Shown: in pieces, positions 33,501-46,418 of the stretch | How positions within the stretch are numbered: the stretch's first letter is position 1 | Layout of the letters: every line of letters begins with the position of its first letter | Source of the DNA: Bisporella sp. PMI_857 | Taxonomy: Eukaryota > Ascomycota > Leotiomycetes > Helotiales > Helotiaceae | Direction of reading: 5' to 3' | Length of the DNA: 64,000 bases | Assembly: GCA_021307315.1 (NCBI GenBank) | Contig: JAJSPD010000030.1 | Location: 496,001 to 560,000, forward strand | The notes under the pieces: model-generated | Told to the model about the DNA's origin: nothing | Database searches by the model: none | Seen by the model: the letters and a program-made list of their open reading frames with translations, nothing else | Made by a program: the position numbers and the translations under genes

Positions 33501-34093
33501 ATGGCGGGAGTAAAGGATGCTGGAAAGAAGACAGCAAAGCAGAATGAGAGCCAAGAGGCAGATCGGGTTACACCAAACAACCAAAACCGAGGCGAAATGA
33601 GTATCGGTTTATCAAATGATGGCAAGCTCGGCAAAAGCGAGGGGCAAATAATGAGTTGAATAGGAAGCGGAGGCGTTCACGACCTAGTAGTGGAGGATCA
33701 ATTGAAGCACAAACGGGCCAAGTTCTATCTCCGAATGCTCTTGCAAGTATGGATGATGGTATGGTTATCAAGGCATGGACGGAGGGCAGGGTCAAAGCCA
33801 AAGACCCTAACAGCGATGTACCTTTACGACATGCATGCACCGCAGTTGCGGAGCGTGTTTCAAGCGCCTACAGGAACAAGCATGGATTCGACCTACTGAC
33901 TGTGGATATTGCTGATATTCTTGAGTATCCACCCTCATCAGTTGAAAACCCATCAGAGCATATGTTATGGATTGATATGATCGCCAGGGCCAAGACCGTT
34001 ATATCCAAGGAAGAGGAGAGTCCTCACTCAGAAAATGGCATGGCAACCGAAAGTGCTGCACTAAAGAGATATTGGGGTCGAGATTATCTATAG
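33501..34093 (+). CDS. Hypothetical protein with apparent frame break
   Basis: An ATG at 33501 opens a polar, Lys/Asn/Gln-rich frame of 52 codons (MAGVKDAGKKTAKQNESQ at the start) that stops at 33659. From about 33640 another frame carries on to the stop at 34093 with a basic stretch (NRKRRRSRP) and then an apparently folded region (VLSPNALASMDDGMVIKAW, VPLRHACTAVAERVSSAYR, MLWIDMIARAKTVI). Composition suggests one protein of about 190 aa split by a one-base shift, or joined by an intron I could not place; no good donor lies in the overlap. I do not recognise the family. The basic cluster suggests DNA or nuclear association, which is inference. Confidence 0.4.
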
Positions 34094-35239
34094 GAACCTG
34101 ATCGTGCTCTAGAGGAAGTACATAAGGAGCGGCTGTGCTACATAAGATTTCGGGATCAACCTAGCAAACGGGGCACTCTCGATGGCTAAAGGTTTTCGTT
34201 TTACGCTATTACGGATATACCCGTAGTCTATCAACTTATTAATGCAACATATGAAGCTAACAAATAAATTTCCCGACTTCTTGAATCACTTGTTTCTTGA
34301 TGCTCAGTTCGTTACACATGTTGGCTACTCGGAATGTGGCTAAGCTGATACAACATTTGTGGATTAACCAATTTTAAGTCTTCATTCTCTGGCTTCTATC
34401 ATATGCTTACATTGATTTCAGTACATGGTACTCATCATTAACAAACTTTTAAAAGGACATACATGTTCCATTGGTGTCCTAGAGAAGAGTGGCTTCAAGT
34501 CTCCACCCAACGTTTGGCCATTATGTAGACTATCTCGGTTTGGTACCCCTTTCCCCATTCTACTTGCTGTTTACAAAATTGCCCTATATTTGTTTTGCAA
34601 TATTGGCCTATTTATTTGGTACTTGTAATATAGCCAAGTAATCTGTCTCTGTGAAAACCTTTCCATTCGGGTAGCACAGACTCAATCGACATAAATTATG
34701 ATTTCTCAGTATGATCTTAATGCTTTCCCGATAATTCTCTCTTAGGTAGATATACCATTCTCGGAGACTATTGTATTCTCATTACTACCAGACTCCTCGT
34801 TAGTACCATCATCAGACTGTTCTACTTTCAATGTAAGGAGTATTATTTACCTCCAAATCTTTACCAGGCATGCGACGCTCTTCTGAGTCGGATTCCCAAC
34901 TGCTTGGGATTTTCCTCTTCGAACTCTCCATTTTGTGTTCTGGCATCATCAATGAGGGATCCTTCCTACGGCGTAGAGACACAGAAGAAGGATTCTCGAG
35001 GTTATGGTAGAACCACCTCGATGAGGCGAAGCGAGCTAATTCCCAAATTGGGATTAGCTTATCGCACCCCAAGTTTTGCCTACAAAGCCTTTACAAATAA
35101 GCATTAGGTTAGATATGCTAGACTCACGGCCGGCCTGAAGCAATTCACCAATACGGTTCTGCTCCTCTTACGTAGGTCTCATCTCATCTAATATCTTGTT
35201 GTCTCAAGGTTCTAGCAACTGCAGGTCGAGCTACCCATC
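34094..35239. other. Intergenic, nothing recognised
   Basis: AT-rich 1.1-kb region between two hypothetical genes on the plus strand. Short frames on both strands at 34812-35107 show no family features. Confidence 0.45.
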
Positions 35240-36043
35240 ATGGACTTACCTTTAAATACCACTGCACAAGATACTCAGAAGCGAATACTCGGCCGCATGG
35301 TCGATGTCATGAGAGATCAGAAGAAACTAGTTCTTCAGCCCACGATCCAAGAACTTCAGGACTATGTTGTGTACTGCGGAGACAGGAAAGGAGATTTAAT
35401 AAGGCAGATTTCGAACGGCATTTATTCCGACTTCCAGCAAATACTGCCGCCAGACTCTCTCAAATCAATACTTCTGGAATTACCGCCTGGCATGGCTACA
35501 CGGCATCTGGAGTCATTCATCTGCGAAGCGCGTAATTGCGTCTTGTATGAGGTCCTATCCTTATTTCATAAGACTGCTGTGCCTGTGTCCCACGAGCACG
35601 CAAAGCTAAATCGCCAAGCGGCACAAATGCAGATTCTGCTCGAGACGGAGGATCAGCTGCGAGAAATGAAGGATCGGCGGCTTCCAAGCCGTATAGATCT
35701 GGTACAGCTATTGTTTTCAGGCTATCGGCGACAATTGCTGGAGGCCGCAGAGAAACTGAAGCATACGAGGAGCGCCACTGAGCAAGAGTGGCAGCGTATC
35801 AGTTCAGCTACCAAAGATATCGCCATCACTCCCGAATCCCTCACAGAAGTACGCAATCAGCTTGCTGAGGCTTTTCGACGCTCAAATCTCAAGATGCTCG
35901 ACATAGACGCATTTGAGAAACAGGTGCGGCTTGCTCTAAACGTGTATATGAAGGATGCCCTGGGAGAATTTGGCCCCAAGAGAGCGAAATTGAAGGAGCT
36001 GGAGGATCGTCTTCGTCAAGATCTATATCTCTTCAGTGGCTGA
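35240..36043 (+). CDS. Hypothetical helical protein (267 aa)
   Basis: Uninterrupted single exon. The whole sequence is predicted-helical by composition: rich in Leu, Glu, Gln, Lys and Arg, few Gly or Pro, with heptad-like stretches at about 130-160 (AQMQILLETEDQLREMKD) and 235-262 (LGEFGPKRAKLKELEDR) that could be coiled coils. There is no signal peptide, membrane segment or catalytic motif. G+C is higher than in the flanking AT-rich DNA, which supports real coding. I do not recognise the family. It sits alone, with 1.1 kb and 2.2 kb of gene-free DNA either side, in a setting typical of lineage-specific genes. Confidence 0.6.
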   Translation: MDLPLNTTAQDTQKRILGRMVDVMRDQKKLVLQPTIQELQDYVVYCGDRKGDLIRQISNGIYSDFQQILPPDSLKSILLELPPGMATRHLESFICEARNCVLYEVLSLFHKTAVPVSHEHAKLNRQAAQMQILLETEDQLREMKDRRLPSRIDLVQLLFSGYRRQLLEAAEKLKHTRSATEQEWQRISSATKDIAITPESLTEVRNQLAEAFRRSNLKMLDIDAFEKQVRLALNVYMKDALGEFGPKRAKLKELEDRLRQDLYLFSG

Positions 36044-38215
36044 CTTCATTCAAATACAAACGGCCAGGGTTTTCATTAGTAAGCAAACTGACTTTCCTAA
36101 CTTGGTCTATGCTTACACGGTGTTTTTCAGTATTGTTTCCTCTTCATTCGGGGTGTCCGAATGGCGCGAGCTTTAGCAATGGTGGCTTAAGGAAGAATCG
36201 GTCGGGCCAGTATAACCCTAGGATGGGTGGTTTGTGACTGGGAAGGAATATTCTGTATCATTCAGAGACAGAACAGAAAGGAATTTGACTCTTATGACAT
36301 CAAGTTATGCTTTGGGACCGTCCTTACTACTAGACTAAAATGAAGTGACTTAGCTCAATTAATAGTCTCTTGCTTTGTATTAGAAAAATATCTCACTTGA
36401 CCCTCAAGCCAGCAGTTCATCTCTTACGTCTTGTCACGTAACATGATGGCATCGTCTGGTTCAGAATCCGAGAGGTTGTGTTATATTTATGATATGCTGC
36501 ACCGTGCCTCAAAATGATGCCCTGCAAGCCTCTCAACTGCGAAAGCTCGACCACGGTACATAACTATGCATAATTTCACCATCTCCCCAACCGCGAAATC
36601 TCACCCATAATTGGCATATGGAGCACACCAATGTGCTGTGGCCAAGGACCCGGAGAGCATTGCAACTAAAGCCGTTTTCCCCACACCTTTATTGCTCCAC
36701 CGTTCAACTCCTCGTTGGAACACATCATACTAATACTTTCTTGAGTCGTATTGAAGTTCTTGGCCGCGTAGAATGTCCTCATTGCTAATCATATGTTGAG
36801 TAAAAAGCGCGTCCTCTTCCTGCGATAGCACTCCAATCATGTTCCCGTCGTTTGCATGGTATACAAAAAGTCGTTCATTAGGTTTCCGATATCTTTTGAT
36901 CTTGCCTGCTTCGCGCTTTCCCCAGCCGCTCATCTGTTTCAAACAGTAGAGGGTCCTTCCCCGAGACGTCTAGTTTAAGCTAAACAGGCGTAATGTTAGG
37001 CCTAAAAGCCAAATAGTCCATTTGCTTCTCGGCGAATCATGACAGATCATAGTGCCGCATACAGTAATCCACCTCTAATGCCTATTAATGGCCCAAAATG
37101 AACTCTTGTTGTATTCAGGCTCTTCTGGATTAAATAATGCGTGCTGAAAAAAGCTCCAATTAGTGGCACGCACTTAAGAAATTGGAAGCATGATCGGCTA
37201 TCGGGATAATCCTTCATAAAAGGAGTACCAATTAATAACAATTTGTGTTAACTATCAATGCGATGAGCAGCACGATATGCCAGCGTCTTTGGGTTCTTTA
37301 TAATGACCGCCTTGTCAAGCCTGAACCTACCTTATATCATCACAAAAGGGGGAATTGTTGACGTGATGCGTCGAGTGAAGATAGGTTTCCACGTTCATCA
37401 TAAGTAGGGACTGAGTATGATATCCCTCTTTCCATTACCTCATATATTTGACGATGTCGTTATGCTTGTGTTTCGAGCATCGTTTTCTTCAAATCCGCTT
37501 AGCCAGGAGCTACCGAGATGTTATTCAAAGTTACCTCAAGTAGGCAGAAGAATTGAGAAACGTGATTTAATAGCTAAAGAGTTGTGGCGAAGTAAAAGTG
37601 AGAGGTGAAGTTTGCCTCCAGCCCTGCTTCCTAAAATGGCAGCAGGTTCCTTTCCAGGAATATCAAATTGCCCGACTCTTCGTCTTTGCAACCCACACAC
37701 TTGGCATGGAATAACATAAGCTATCTAGGCCAAACTAAGGTCTTATGCCCAGAGCCAATAAATCCGCCATAAAGATATGCTAGTGGGTCTCGGGCGCCAA
37801 ATGTGAGTGCCATTGATGAATTTGATGATTAACTCTATCAGAAAGCTGGGCAAACTTGTATTTGTATGAAGGCGTAGCATGAGCATGAAAGTGGAATATT
37901 GGGAGGAACGTAGTGATCTCAAGTATTCTTCAGCTTCTCTATATCGACTATTTAATGTGAGAGAAGCCAAAAACTTTCCCAAGCCTAGGGCAGAATATGA
38001 CTAGAAAACGAACAGGCTGGGCAATTGTCCTATATATATCCTCAGCCTTCAATTCCGAAACGACTCTTGCAGAGATTCAAAGCATGAATTTCGTATCGAG
38101 GCGCGTCCCCCCCCCCCCCCCCCCCCAAAAAAAACACCTCATTATAGTTTTCGCTCCAAATCCATCTCAAATTCAAGGGTATCAACTCAAACGCCTTTGT
38201 ACCCATATAACCACA
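36044..38215. other. 2.2-kb gene-free region with a poly-C/poly-A run
   Basis: No supported gene. A 70-codon minus-strand frame at 36730-36942 is the only coding-like item and is too weak to list. The homopolymer run near its end is listed separately. Confidence 0.45.
38107..38134. repeat. C20-A8 homopolymer run
   Basis: Twenty C residues (38107-38126) followed directly by eight A (38127-38134), about 80 bp past the stop codon of the minus-strand gene. Exact length in an assembly is often unreliable. Confidence 0.9.
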
Positions 38216-38880
38216 TCAAATCAAGCCAGTGCGCCTCTTCTTCTTATCCAATACAGGCTGCCACTGCTTGAAAGCTGCATCGAGCTGCGCTTCTGTCCAC
38301 TCCCTTTTCGGCTCAGTTCCAATATACTGGCCCGCTTTGTCTCTGGCAAACCACTTTAAATAATCCCTGCGCGGCATATAGACCACCTTGGTCAAACGTC
38401 CATTCGACTTCTTTTCCTCAGGCAGACCTGTCTTTATCCTACTCAATAAGCTTTTTGCCCTGCCGCTTTTCTTTTCTTTGGGAGAAGTCGGCGATGTGGA
38501 CGGGATGACGTCGACCACGATAGCAGGAATGAGTGAATCGTCGGTATAGCGCTTTGGCAGCAGCTGTGGCAAGGAGTACATGTCACCGGCCAGGCTCTGA
38601 AGGCCATTATACTTGAAGGCTGGTAGAGGTTGACCAGTTGCCGTGAAACGGAGGAGGGCGTCTTCGTCGACTTCTGTGCTTGTCTGGGCGGACCGGTTGA
38701 TGAGAGGCTCGGCATCAGAATCATATGGAGAAGGTGGTTGGCAATTTACCGCGGGAGCCGACGTATATCTAAGCTTGGAGCAGTTAATAGAGATATCAAT
38801 AGGAGGATGGCAGGAAGAGATACCTGGCGATTGTCAACGTCGCGATAGGGGAGCATCATGACTGGGAAAGGCGCCGCCAT
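38216..38880 (-). CDS. Conserved-looking hypothetical protein, two exons
   Basis: Exons 38880-38824 and 38773-38216 give 204 aa. The intron donor is CCAG|GTATCT and the acceptor TCCAAG at 38774, chosen because only it keeps phase. The start MAAPFPVMMLPYRD is followed by an acidic stretch, a conserved-looking core (RFTATGQPLPAFKYNGLQSL and SLPQLLPKRYTDD), a Lys/Ser-rich linker with SPTSPKEKK, and a C-terminal helix-rich part (MPRRDYLKWFARD, EWTEAQLDAAFKQW). There is no signal or membrane segment. I do not recognise the family. The basic linker with SP sites suggests a phosphorylated cytosolic or nuclear protein. Confidence 0.6.
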
Positions 38881-39161
38881 GTTGTGCCTACAAGAAAACA
38901 AGCTCAGGGGGCGATAATTGTCCGCTAGAAGTCGAATCCGAAATTCGTCTCACTGGCAGCCACAAACAAGGACCTGAGGGCGACGGTTGAGGATCTATCC
39001 TTAATCAGATTTGAGATTTAATTCGAGATTCGTCGAGGGGGAAAGATATGGACGGAGATATCGACAGAGCGTCAAAGTTGAAGGGCCAGCTGAGAAGAGT
39101 CATTGTATTTAGGTTGGGTCATGACTGCGAACGGCATGACCATGATGGGTTTAGGTTGATG

Positions 39162-39202
39162 CTGGTGGTGGTGGTGGCAGTGGTGGTTGTGATTGTGGTT
39201 GG
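39162..39202. repeat. Imperfect GGT/GTG microsatellite
   Basis: Tract of TGGTGG units with interruptions (GGTGGTGGTGGTGGCAGTGG, then TTGTGATTGTGG). Confidence 0.75.
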
Positions 39203-39980
39203 GCAGAAGACACAAGGCCACAGTGCGGTACATGTACTGTATCTTATCGGTACTGCTGAGGGCCAAGGAATCAGGGCTGGAAAGTTTTGGTGGGAAGGAT
39301 GGCACCAATCAAAATTGCCCTATGACGCCCATTTGACATCCCCCCCTCTCTTCGAAAATGTGGAGAACAGCTTGAGAGATTATGTCAGCAAATCAGAGAG
39401 GATGTGCATAGAGATGCTAGACCTATTCCGGAGCTATAGTGGAGCATGGGCATCCTGTCCTGACTTTTTTTTTGCTTTGAATTACTACTCTACAGGGGGG
39501 GTGGGGGTAGAGGGGCCTAGGGTAACCCTAAGGTGGCCAAGGGTAGCGTTGTAGGGAGGAAAGTTACAGGGTCTCTAACCCCGCCTTCGCTCCCTCAAGG
39601 TACACCCACACACTATTACAACATACATACACATATATTTTCATAAAAGAAAGAAAAAACAAATAAAAACAAAATAACCTCCCCCCCGCGCTAAAAAGAC
39701 TCGTAAATTTTTATGACCAAGTGACTCAAGCCATTTCTGCTTTAGCTGTAGAGTGGGATTGGATGGTTTTCAATTCGCGGCGCTTTATTTGTACAATGTT
39801 AGCCTGATCACGCAATAGCTGAAGCCCGTTACCCCACCACGCCCATCTCCATCTGCTTCCTTTAAACTAGCAGCAGAACCACACTGCCTTAAGCTCTTTC
39901 GTTCTTATTTCTCCCAAACACTTACTACTGCTCCTTGCCGAACACCTATTGATTGTCTTTGCTGCGTCTTTTCTCATCCA

Positions 39981-39987
39981 TATAAAT
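39981..39987 (+). promoter_or_regulatory. TATA-like element of the sulfhydrylase gene
   Basis: TATAAAT about 60 bp before the start codon, downstream of a CT-rich stretch; the spacing to the ATG is short but usual for fungi. Confidence 0.3.
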
Positions 39988-40042
39988 CTCGGATAACCCA
40001 AGTGCCGTCTCCAATTCCTCCACAAATCACAAAGAAGTCACA

Positions 40043-42041
<1,999 letters not shown>

Positions 42042-42959
42042 AATATGGTTTGCGTGATGATATGCAGTTGCGTTGCATTTTAGATTGATATCCCTTTGCA
42101 GCGGTGTCTAAAACATAATGGTGCTTTCTCAAAAATTCTTCTATACATTTCACTCTGCTAATATCGAAGTGAATATACTCTCCCCAAGAAATAAACCTGG
42201 AGCTAAAATATTACATTGTCTTGGCAGTAACACACAAGCTACCCATATCTGTGAGCTCAATACGCATATACCTACCTTAGCAAAAGCTCAGGCTCTTCAT
42301 ACTTGATAGAAAATTTAAGGCAGCCACTACGAACAAATCCTTACTGCTCGCTCATTTCTCTCTGAACAAAGAGACGGATAGATGCTAAGAACGATAGAGA
42401 CCCTTAACCTGAATTTCTCATTCCCTTTCCACCGAAGAGATTCTTACTCTACATTGGAATCCAAATAGCAGAATGCAGGCTCACTTAGTGGTCTACACCT
42501 TATCCAACAGGATGCTTCTTTGCATGACTTGATATCATGTAGATCAGAGAAATTGAATGTAGGCACGTTATCTTAAGTGCGACGCACTCAAGAGATTTTT
42601 GGGACAAGCTCTGGCGGCTCTAATGTGGGATGCTGTAATGGTATCTTATTCATCAAAAAAGGGAACAAAACATCGTATTGCACAATGACAAGCTCTCTCA
42701 CTAGCATCATTCACTATCCCTTGTTCGTACTAAATCTCACTCAGAGAGGCCACATCAACCGCCCACCGAGGCGTCGTGAGGAATCCGCTGTTGGTTATCG
42801 TATTCCAGCAGCCTCATGCGTCGGAAGAGCCTCCATTTGAATTGTTCAAATTAACCTCCCCCAGCACTTGAGGCCCAACTCAAGATCAGACTGTGACTCC
42901 TCTCCCACCACGTTCTCAAAGCCATGCTTCCATCTCAAGTCCCCTTCACCAATATTCCC
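42042..42959. other. Convergent 3' intergenic region
   Basis: Between the 3' ends of the sulfhydrylase (plus) and the A-T-R reductase (minus). No gene or repeat is recognised. Confidence 0.5.
42190..42195 (+). terminator. AATAAA polyadenylation signal candidate
   Basis: Hexamer about 150 bp past the sulfhydrylase stop codon. Confidence 0.35.
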
Positions 42960-45900
42960 CTAGAGCTCTGAACTGTCAGACGCCTTTCTCGGCTCTGCCT
43001 CGATGGTGGTTAAAAACCCCTCCTCCCTCCAAGCCCTTAAATTCCCCTCCAACCACTCCTTTCTGAAGCCTTCCAAGGAACTCAGACTCCTACTCAATTC
43101 TCGAGTCTTCCCCGTCTCGAAGATCTTGCTCTCGCTTTTATCCTTCGCCATATTCTCCCAGAAAGCCAACAATTTCAACCCCGGGATGTCATTCGCATCC
43201 GCTCCCTCATCCGCAAGGATTTCGAGCCTCTGTACCCACTCCGTCATAGATACTTCCTCCAGAGGCTTACCACCTGATACCATAGAGCTGCTTTGAATCA
43301 TCTCCACCAGCATTGGCCACGGAATAGAAACCGGGTTCACGATGTTATGCACATCGTACCCGCCAACATGGCTGTTGGTCGATCCCGGATCTGGAAACAA
43401 CACTTCAGAAATCGCCTCTGCGGCCACATCGACCGGGATCCAGTCCACCAGCTTGCCCGGAAATATAGGCATAACAGGTATTGCCCTGACCTTCTCATGC
43501 GCGCTCGTAGCGAACATGATGGGGAACATCTCGTTTGTGTTCCACTTCCCCGTCTTCGTCGATCCGCAAAGCTGGCCCACACGTAGCAATTTCACGGGGA
43601 TGTTGAGGCCCTGTGGAAGCGATGCGGTTTGCGTGATGCGCTCGATGATGTATTTGCTCTGAGCATAGCCTGTTGAGAGGGCGATAGATGGATCGGGACC
43701 TATCGGCGCTTCGGAGACATGCCGGGAGATGTGCCCCGGTCCCATGCACGTGCTGGTGCTGCTTGTGAATGCTAGGCGTTTTGGGCGGCCGGCGTAGCAG
43801 AAGCGGAGGAGAGACACGGTGCCTATAGCTGTCAGATGTATTAACGAGGATGGGCGGCAGACCCGCTTACTTCTTATACAATCACTTTCGAACTCCTCGA
43901 CGCACTTATTGAAGTCCATTTCCCAGGCATTCTGAATCACAGTCGTCACAGTTCTGGTGAGGTGGTGATAGGAATCAATATCGAGACCAAGAAGGGGATC
44001 CTGCATGCTGAAATTGAGGACCGAAACCTTTTTCTCCTCAAGGATTGACAGGTCTATACTTTTGGCTTCTAAAGCTGAGCGGAGGCGGCTTAGATGATTC
44101 GGGCCGCGCAGCATAGCGTATATTTTGCATACCTTAGGCGACTTGGATAGCGATTCGAGGAGTGCAGTGCCTAATGATCCAGTGGGACCTGTAAGTAATA
44201 CCGTCTCTCCCTTGGTGCGAGGATAGGCCGCTGTGGCTCTTGGTGCCCATCTTTGAAATTCAGACTCTAGCTTTGAGATCATGCGGTTGACCATTCGTGT
44301 TGTGGAAGGCTTGGTCGAAGGATTCCTCTGAGAAGCCAGCCTAGGCTGAAGGAAGGCGCTCAGTTGAGAAATGGTTGGGTTTTCGAAAATGGCGCCGAGA
44401 GAGATTCGTGTTTTGAGCTTGGCAGAAATTGAGTGGCGAAATGACAATGCTAAATGGGAGTCAATACCCAAGTCATATAAGCTTGTCTCATCAGTAACTT
44501 CCGGGATTGGGAGTCCTGCCAGTTGAGCAAGTAAGTTGCGTAAATGCTCTGAGAGAGGTTCCTCTGTCTGCTCTGCTATTGTCGAATGTGAGGCAACATC
44601 AGCATATAGGCTTTGTATTTCGGAGGCATACATCCGTTCTGCTTCTTTACGCTTAACGTTGTATTTCGGTGTAACTGGGAGAGTGCGACCTCGCGGGAGA
44701 ATATAGATCATGGACTGAGAGATTTGAGAATGATACGGATATTCAGTGTTGACTTTTTGTATTGATTGCCAAATACCCTTTTGTACCTCTCTTTTATTTG
44801 CATCATACTTCTCGTGAAGTTCAATAATGACACCAGGACGCGGTAGAGCATGGCCCACGACCAAAGCTCTAGATATAATTTGCGATGACGTTTGAATATC
44901 AAGCTGTAAAGGACCCGCCGAGGTATTTTCACCGTTGGTATGGACGAGAATATCATCTTTTCTGCCTCGCATAACATAGAAGCCACTCCCAGGGGGATCC
45001 TGTATAAACAGGTCATTAGTACGATATGGTTCATTATCTGGTTTGCCTTCCCACAAGTCCGCCGCCAACTCAAATCCTTTGTAGACGACGCACTCATAAA
45101 CACCATCACCAACAGATTCCATTTTGAGATGCGGGTTATCTGGGTAAAGATTTCGGAATGAGTAAACTTTCGGATTGCTGCGGGTATGTGGAAGCGACCG
45201 AAAAGGTGGACCGATTTCAGTGCTCCCATATGTAGTCTTGACATTGACGCCATGAACTATGAGATCTTTGATAATACTGTCTGCAAGGACAGCGCCACCT
45301 GGTTGAAGAAGCTTCAAGGATGCTAAGGGCCTGTAGTCATGTCCATTTTCCACAATATATTCATACATATTTTCAATAAGCGTTGGAGCGCAGTGAACAC
45401 AATCAACTGGATAGCCCATTGCCGAAAGAGTCTTCCAAGCTGTAAATATTGATGATGCGCTGGGCGGCCATGAAAGGGGCGGAAATGATAGTAATTTGCC
45501 ATTAGGAAAGCCTGAAAGGGCGACAGATATGCCGGCAATATGGTACCTGGAAGTCAGACAATGCTAAGTAAAACGTGTGGGTTCAACTGACAATGGGAAA
45601 AGAAGAAACCAATTTTCAATATGAAACTCCTGAAATAAGCGATACATCCTCGCTATCAACATCATACTCCTATTCGTATGTATGATAGGCTTAGGCATTC
45701 CAGTAGAACCAGACGAGTGTATAATGAATGTATGCCGTTCCCACACATCTCCAAAATCTCGAAACTTGACAGCATCGACCTTTTTCCACTCCGTACCCGA
45801 AGATTCTGGCAAGGTTTCAAGCATCTGTATTTTTCTGATGCCCCGGGTATTGGTCCTTCGATTCCTCGCGTCGACAATAACAGCCGCAGCATCACATTTC

Positions 45901-46418
45901 TCTAGCAGATGATGCAAAGCGTTCGAGGCATTTGATGTCGCCAAGAGTAAAACTCTTAGTCCTAGCTTTTGCAGTGCAATTTGGGTGCAGAGATATTCTA
46001 TGTTTTCCCCAGCACCCAATAGCCCCACAGTAGGTTGCTTCTTAGTGCTGTTCGCTGTCCTAATTTCTTCTCGAAGCTGATACGCATACGAAAGCGCTAT
46101 TGTCTCGGTGACCGAGTCAAAATCAAGCCAGGACATGGAGGCGTATGGAGTCGTGACTTCCGCCGAAATTGGGTATAAGAATGCCTTCTGCCGTCCGAAC
46201 ACTTCGGCGCCCCAACGGACGAGAGCTGACAGGCTGACGAGTTTAGGATTCTCATATCGCTTCGAATGAGGATGTCCATGGAGCCACCACAGCTCCTTTA
46301 CCCGTTTCGATGCTTTTTCAGATGGGACAACCAAGGGATCTGAGCAAACCTTTAAGTGCTTCGATATGCATCTTTGGATGGGTTTAGGAATAGAACTCTC
46401 AAGTGATATAGGAGCCAT
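42960..46418 (-). CDS. NRPS-like adenylate-forming reductase (A-T-R), two or three exons
   Basis: Exons 46418-45592, 45546-43871 and 43828-42960 give 1123 aa. The first intron uses a GTCAGT donor. The second is only 42 bp (43829-43870) and lies in frame, so an unspliced 1137-aa form is also open. Adenylation domain about 1-540: HSSGSTGMPKP (A3), TTYGSTEIG (A5), PYRTNDLF (A7) and GRKDDILVHTNGE (A8). Carrier domain around 600-665, with the phosphopantetheine Ser in LGIDSHLAL. Reductase domain from about 720: NAD(P)-binding LLTGPTGSLGTAL and catalytic YAQSK. The protein would activate a carboxylic acid, load it as a thioester and release it as aldehyde or alcohol. No condensation domain is present. 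Flanking genes do not form an obvious biosynthetic cluster, so the substrate is open. Confidence 0.9.

Larger units (their letters stand above)
38881..40042. other. Divergent intergenic region with G/C-skewed tracts
   Basis: 1.16 kb between the hypothetical gene (minus) and the sulfhydrylase (plus). Contains a GGT-type microsatellite (about 39162-39202), a G-rich block near 39495-39510 and short C runs near 39340 and 39677. A plus-strand frame across this (39048-39554) owes its length to the low-complexity DNA and is not supported. The last 150 bp are CT-rich, as expected of a fungal promoter. Confidence 0.5.

Noticed and set aside
36730..36942. 70-codon minus-strand frame with protein-like C-terminus
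   Set aside because: It is short, isolated and without splice-linked exons that I could find; it may be a gene remnant but I cannot support it.
39519..39540. Telomere-like CCCTAA/TTAGGG copy in AGGGTAACCCTAAGG
   Set aside because: Only a single unit is present; a subtelomeric or interstitial telomere repeat would need several in tandem.
39048..39554. 168-codon plus-strand frame
   Set aside because: Its length comes from the GGT microsatellite and G-rich tracts; the translation is low-complexity Val/Gly without a family signature.
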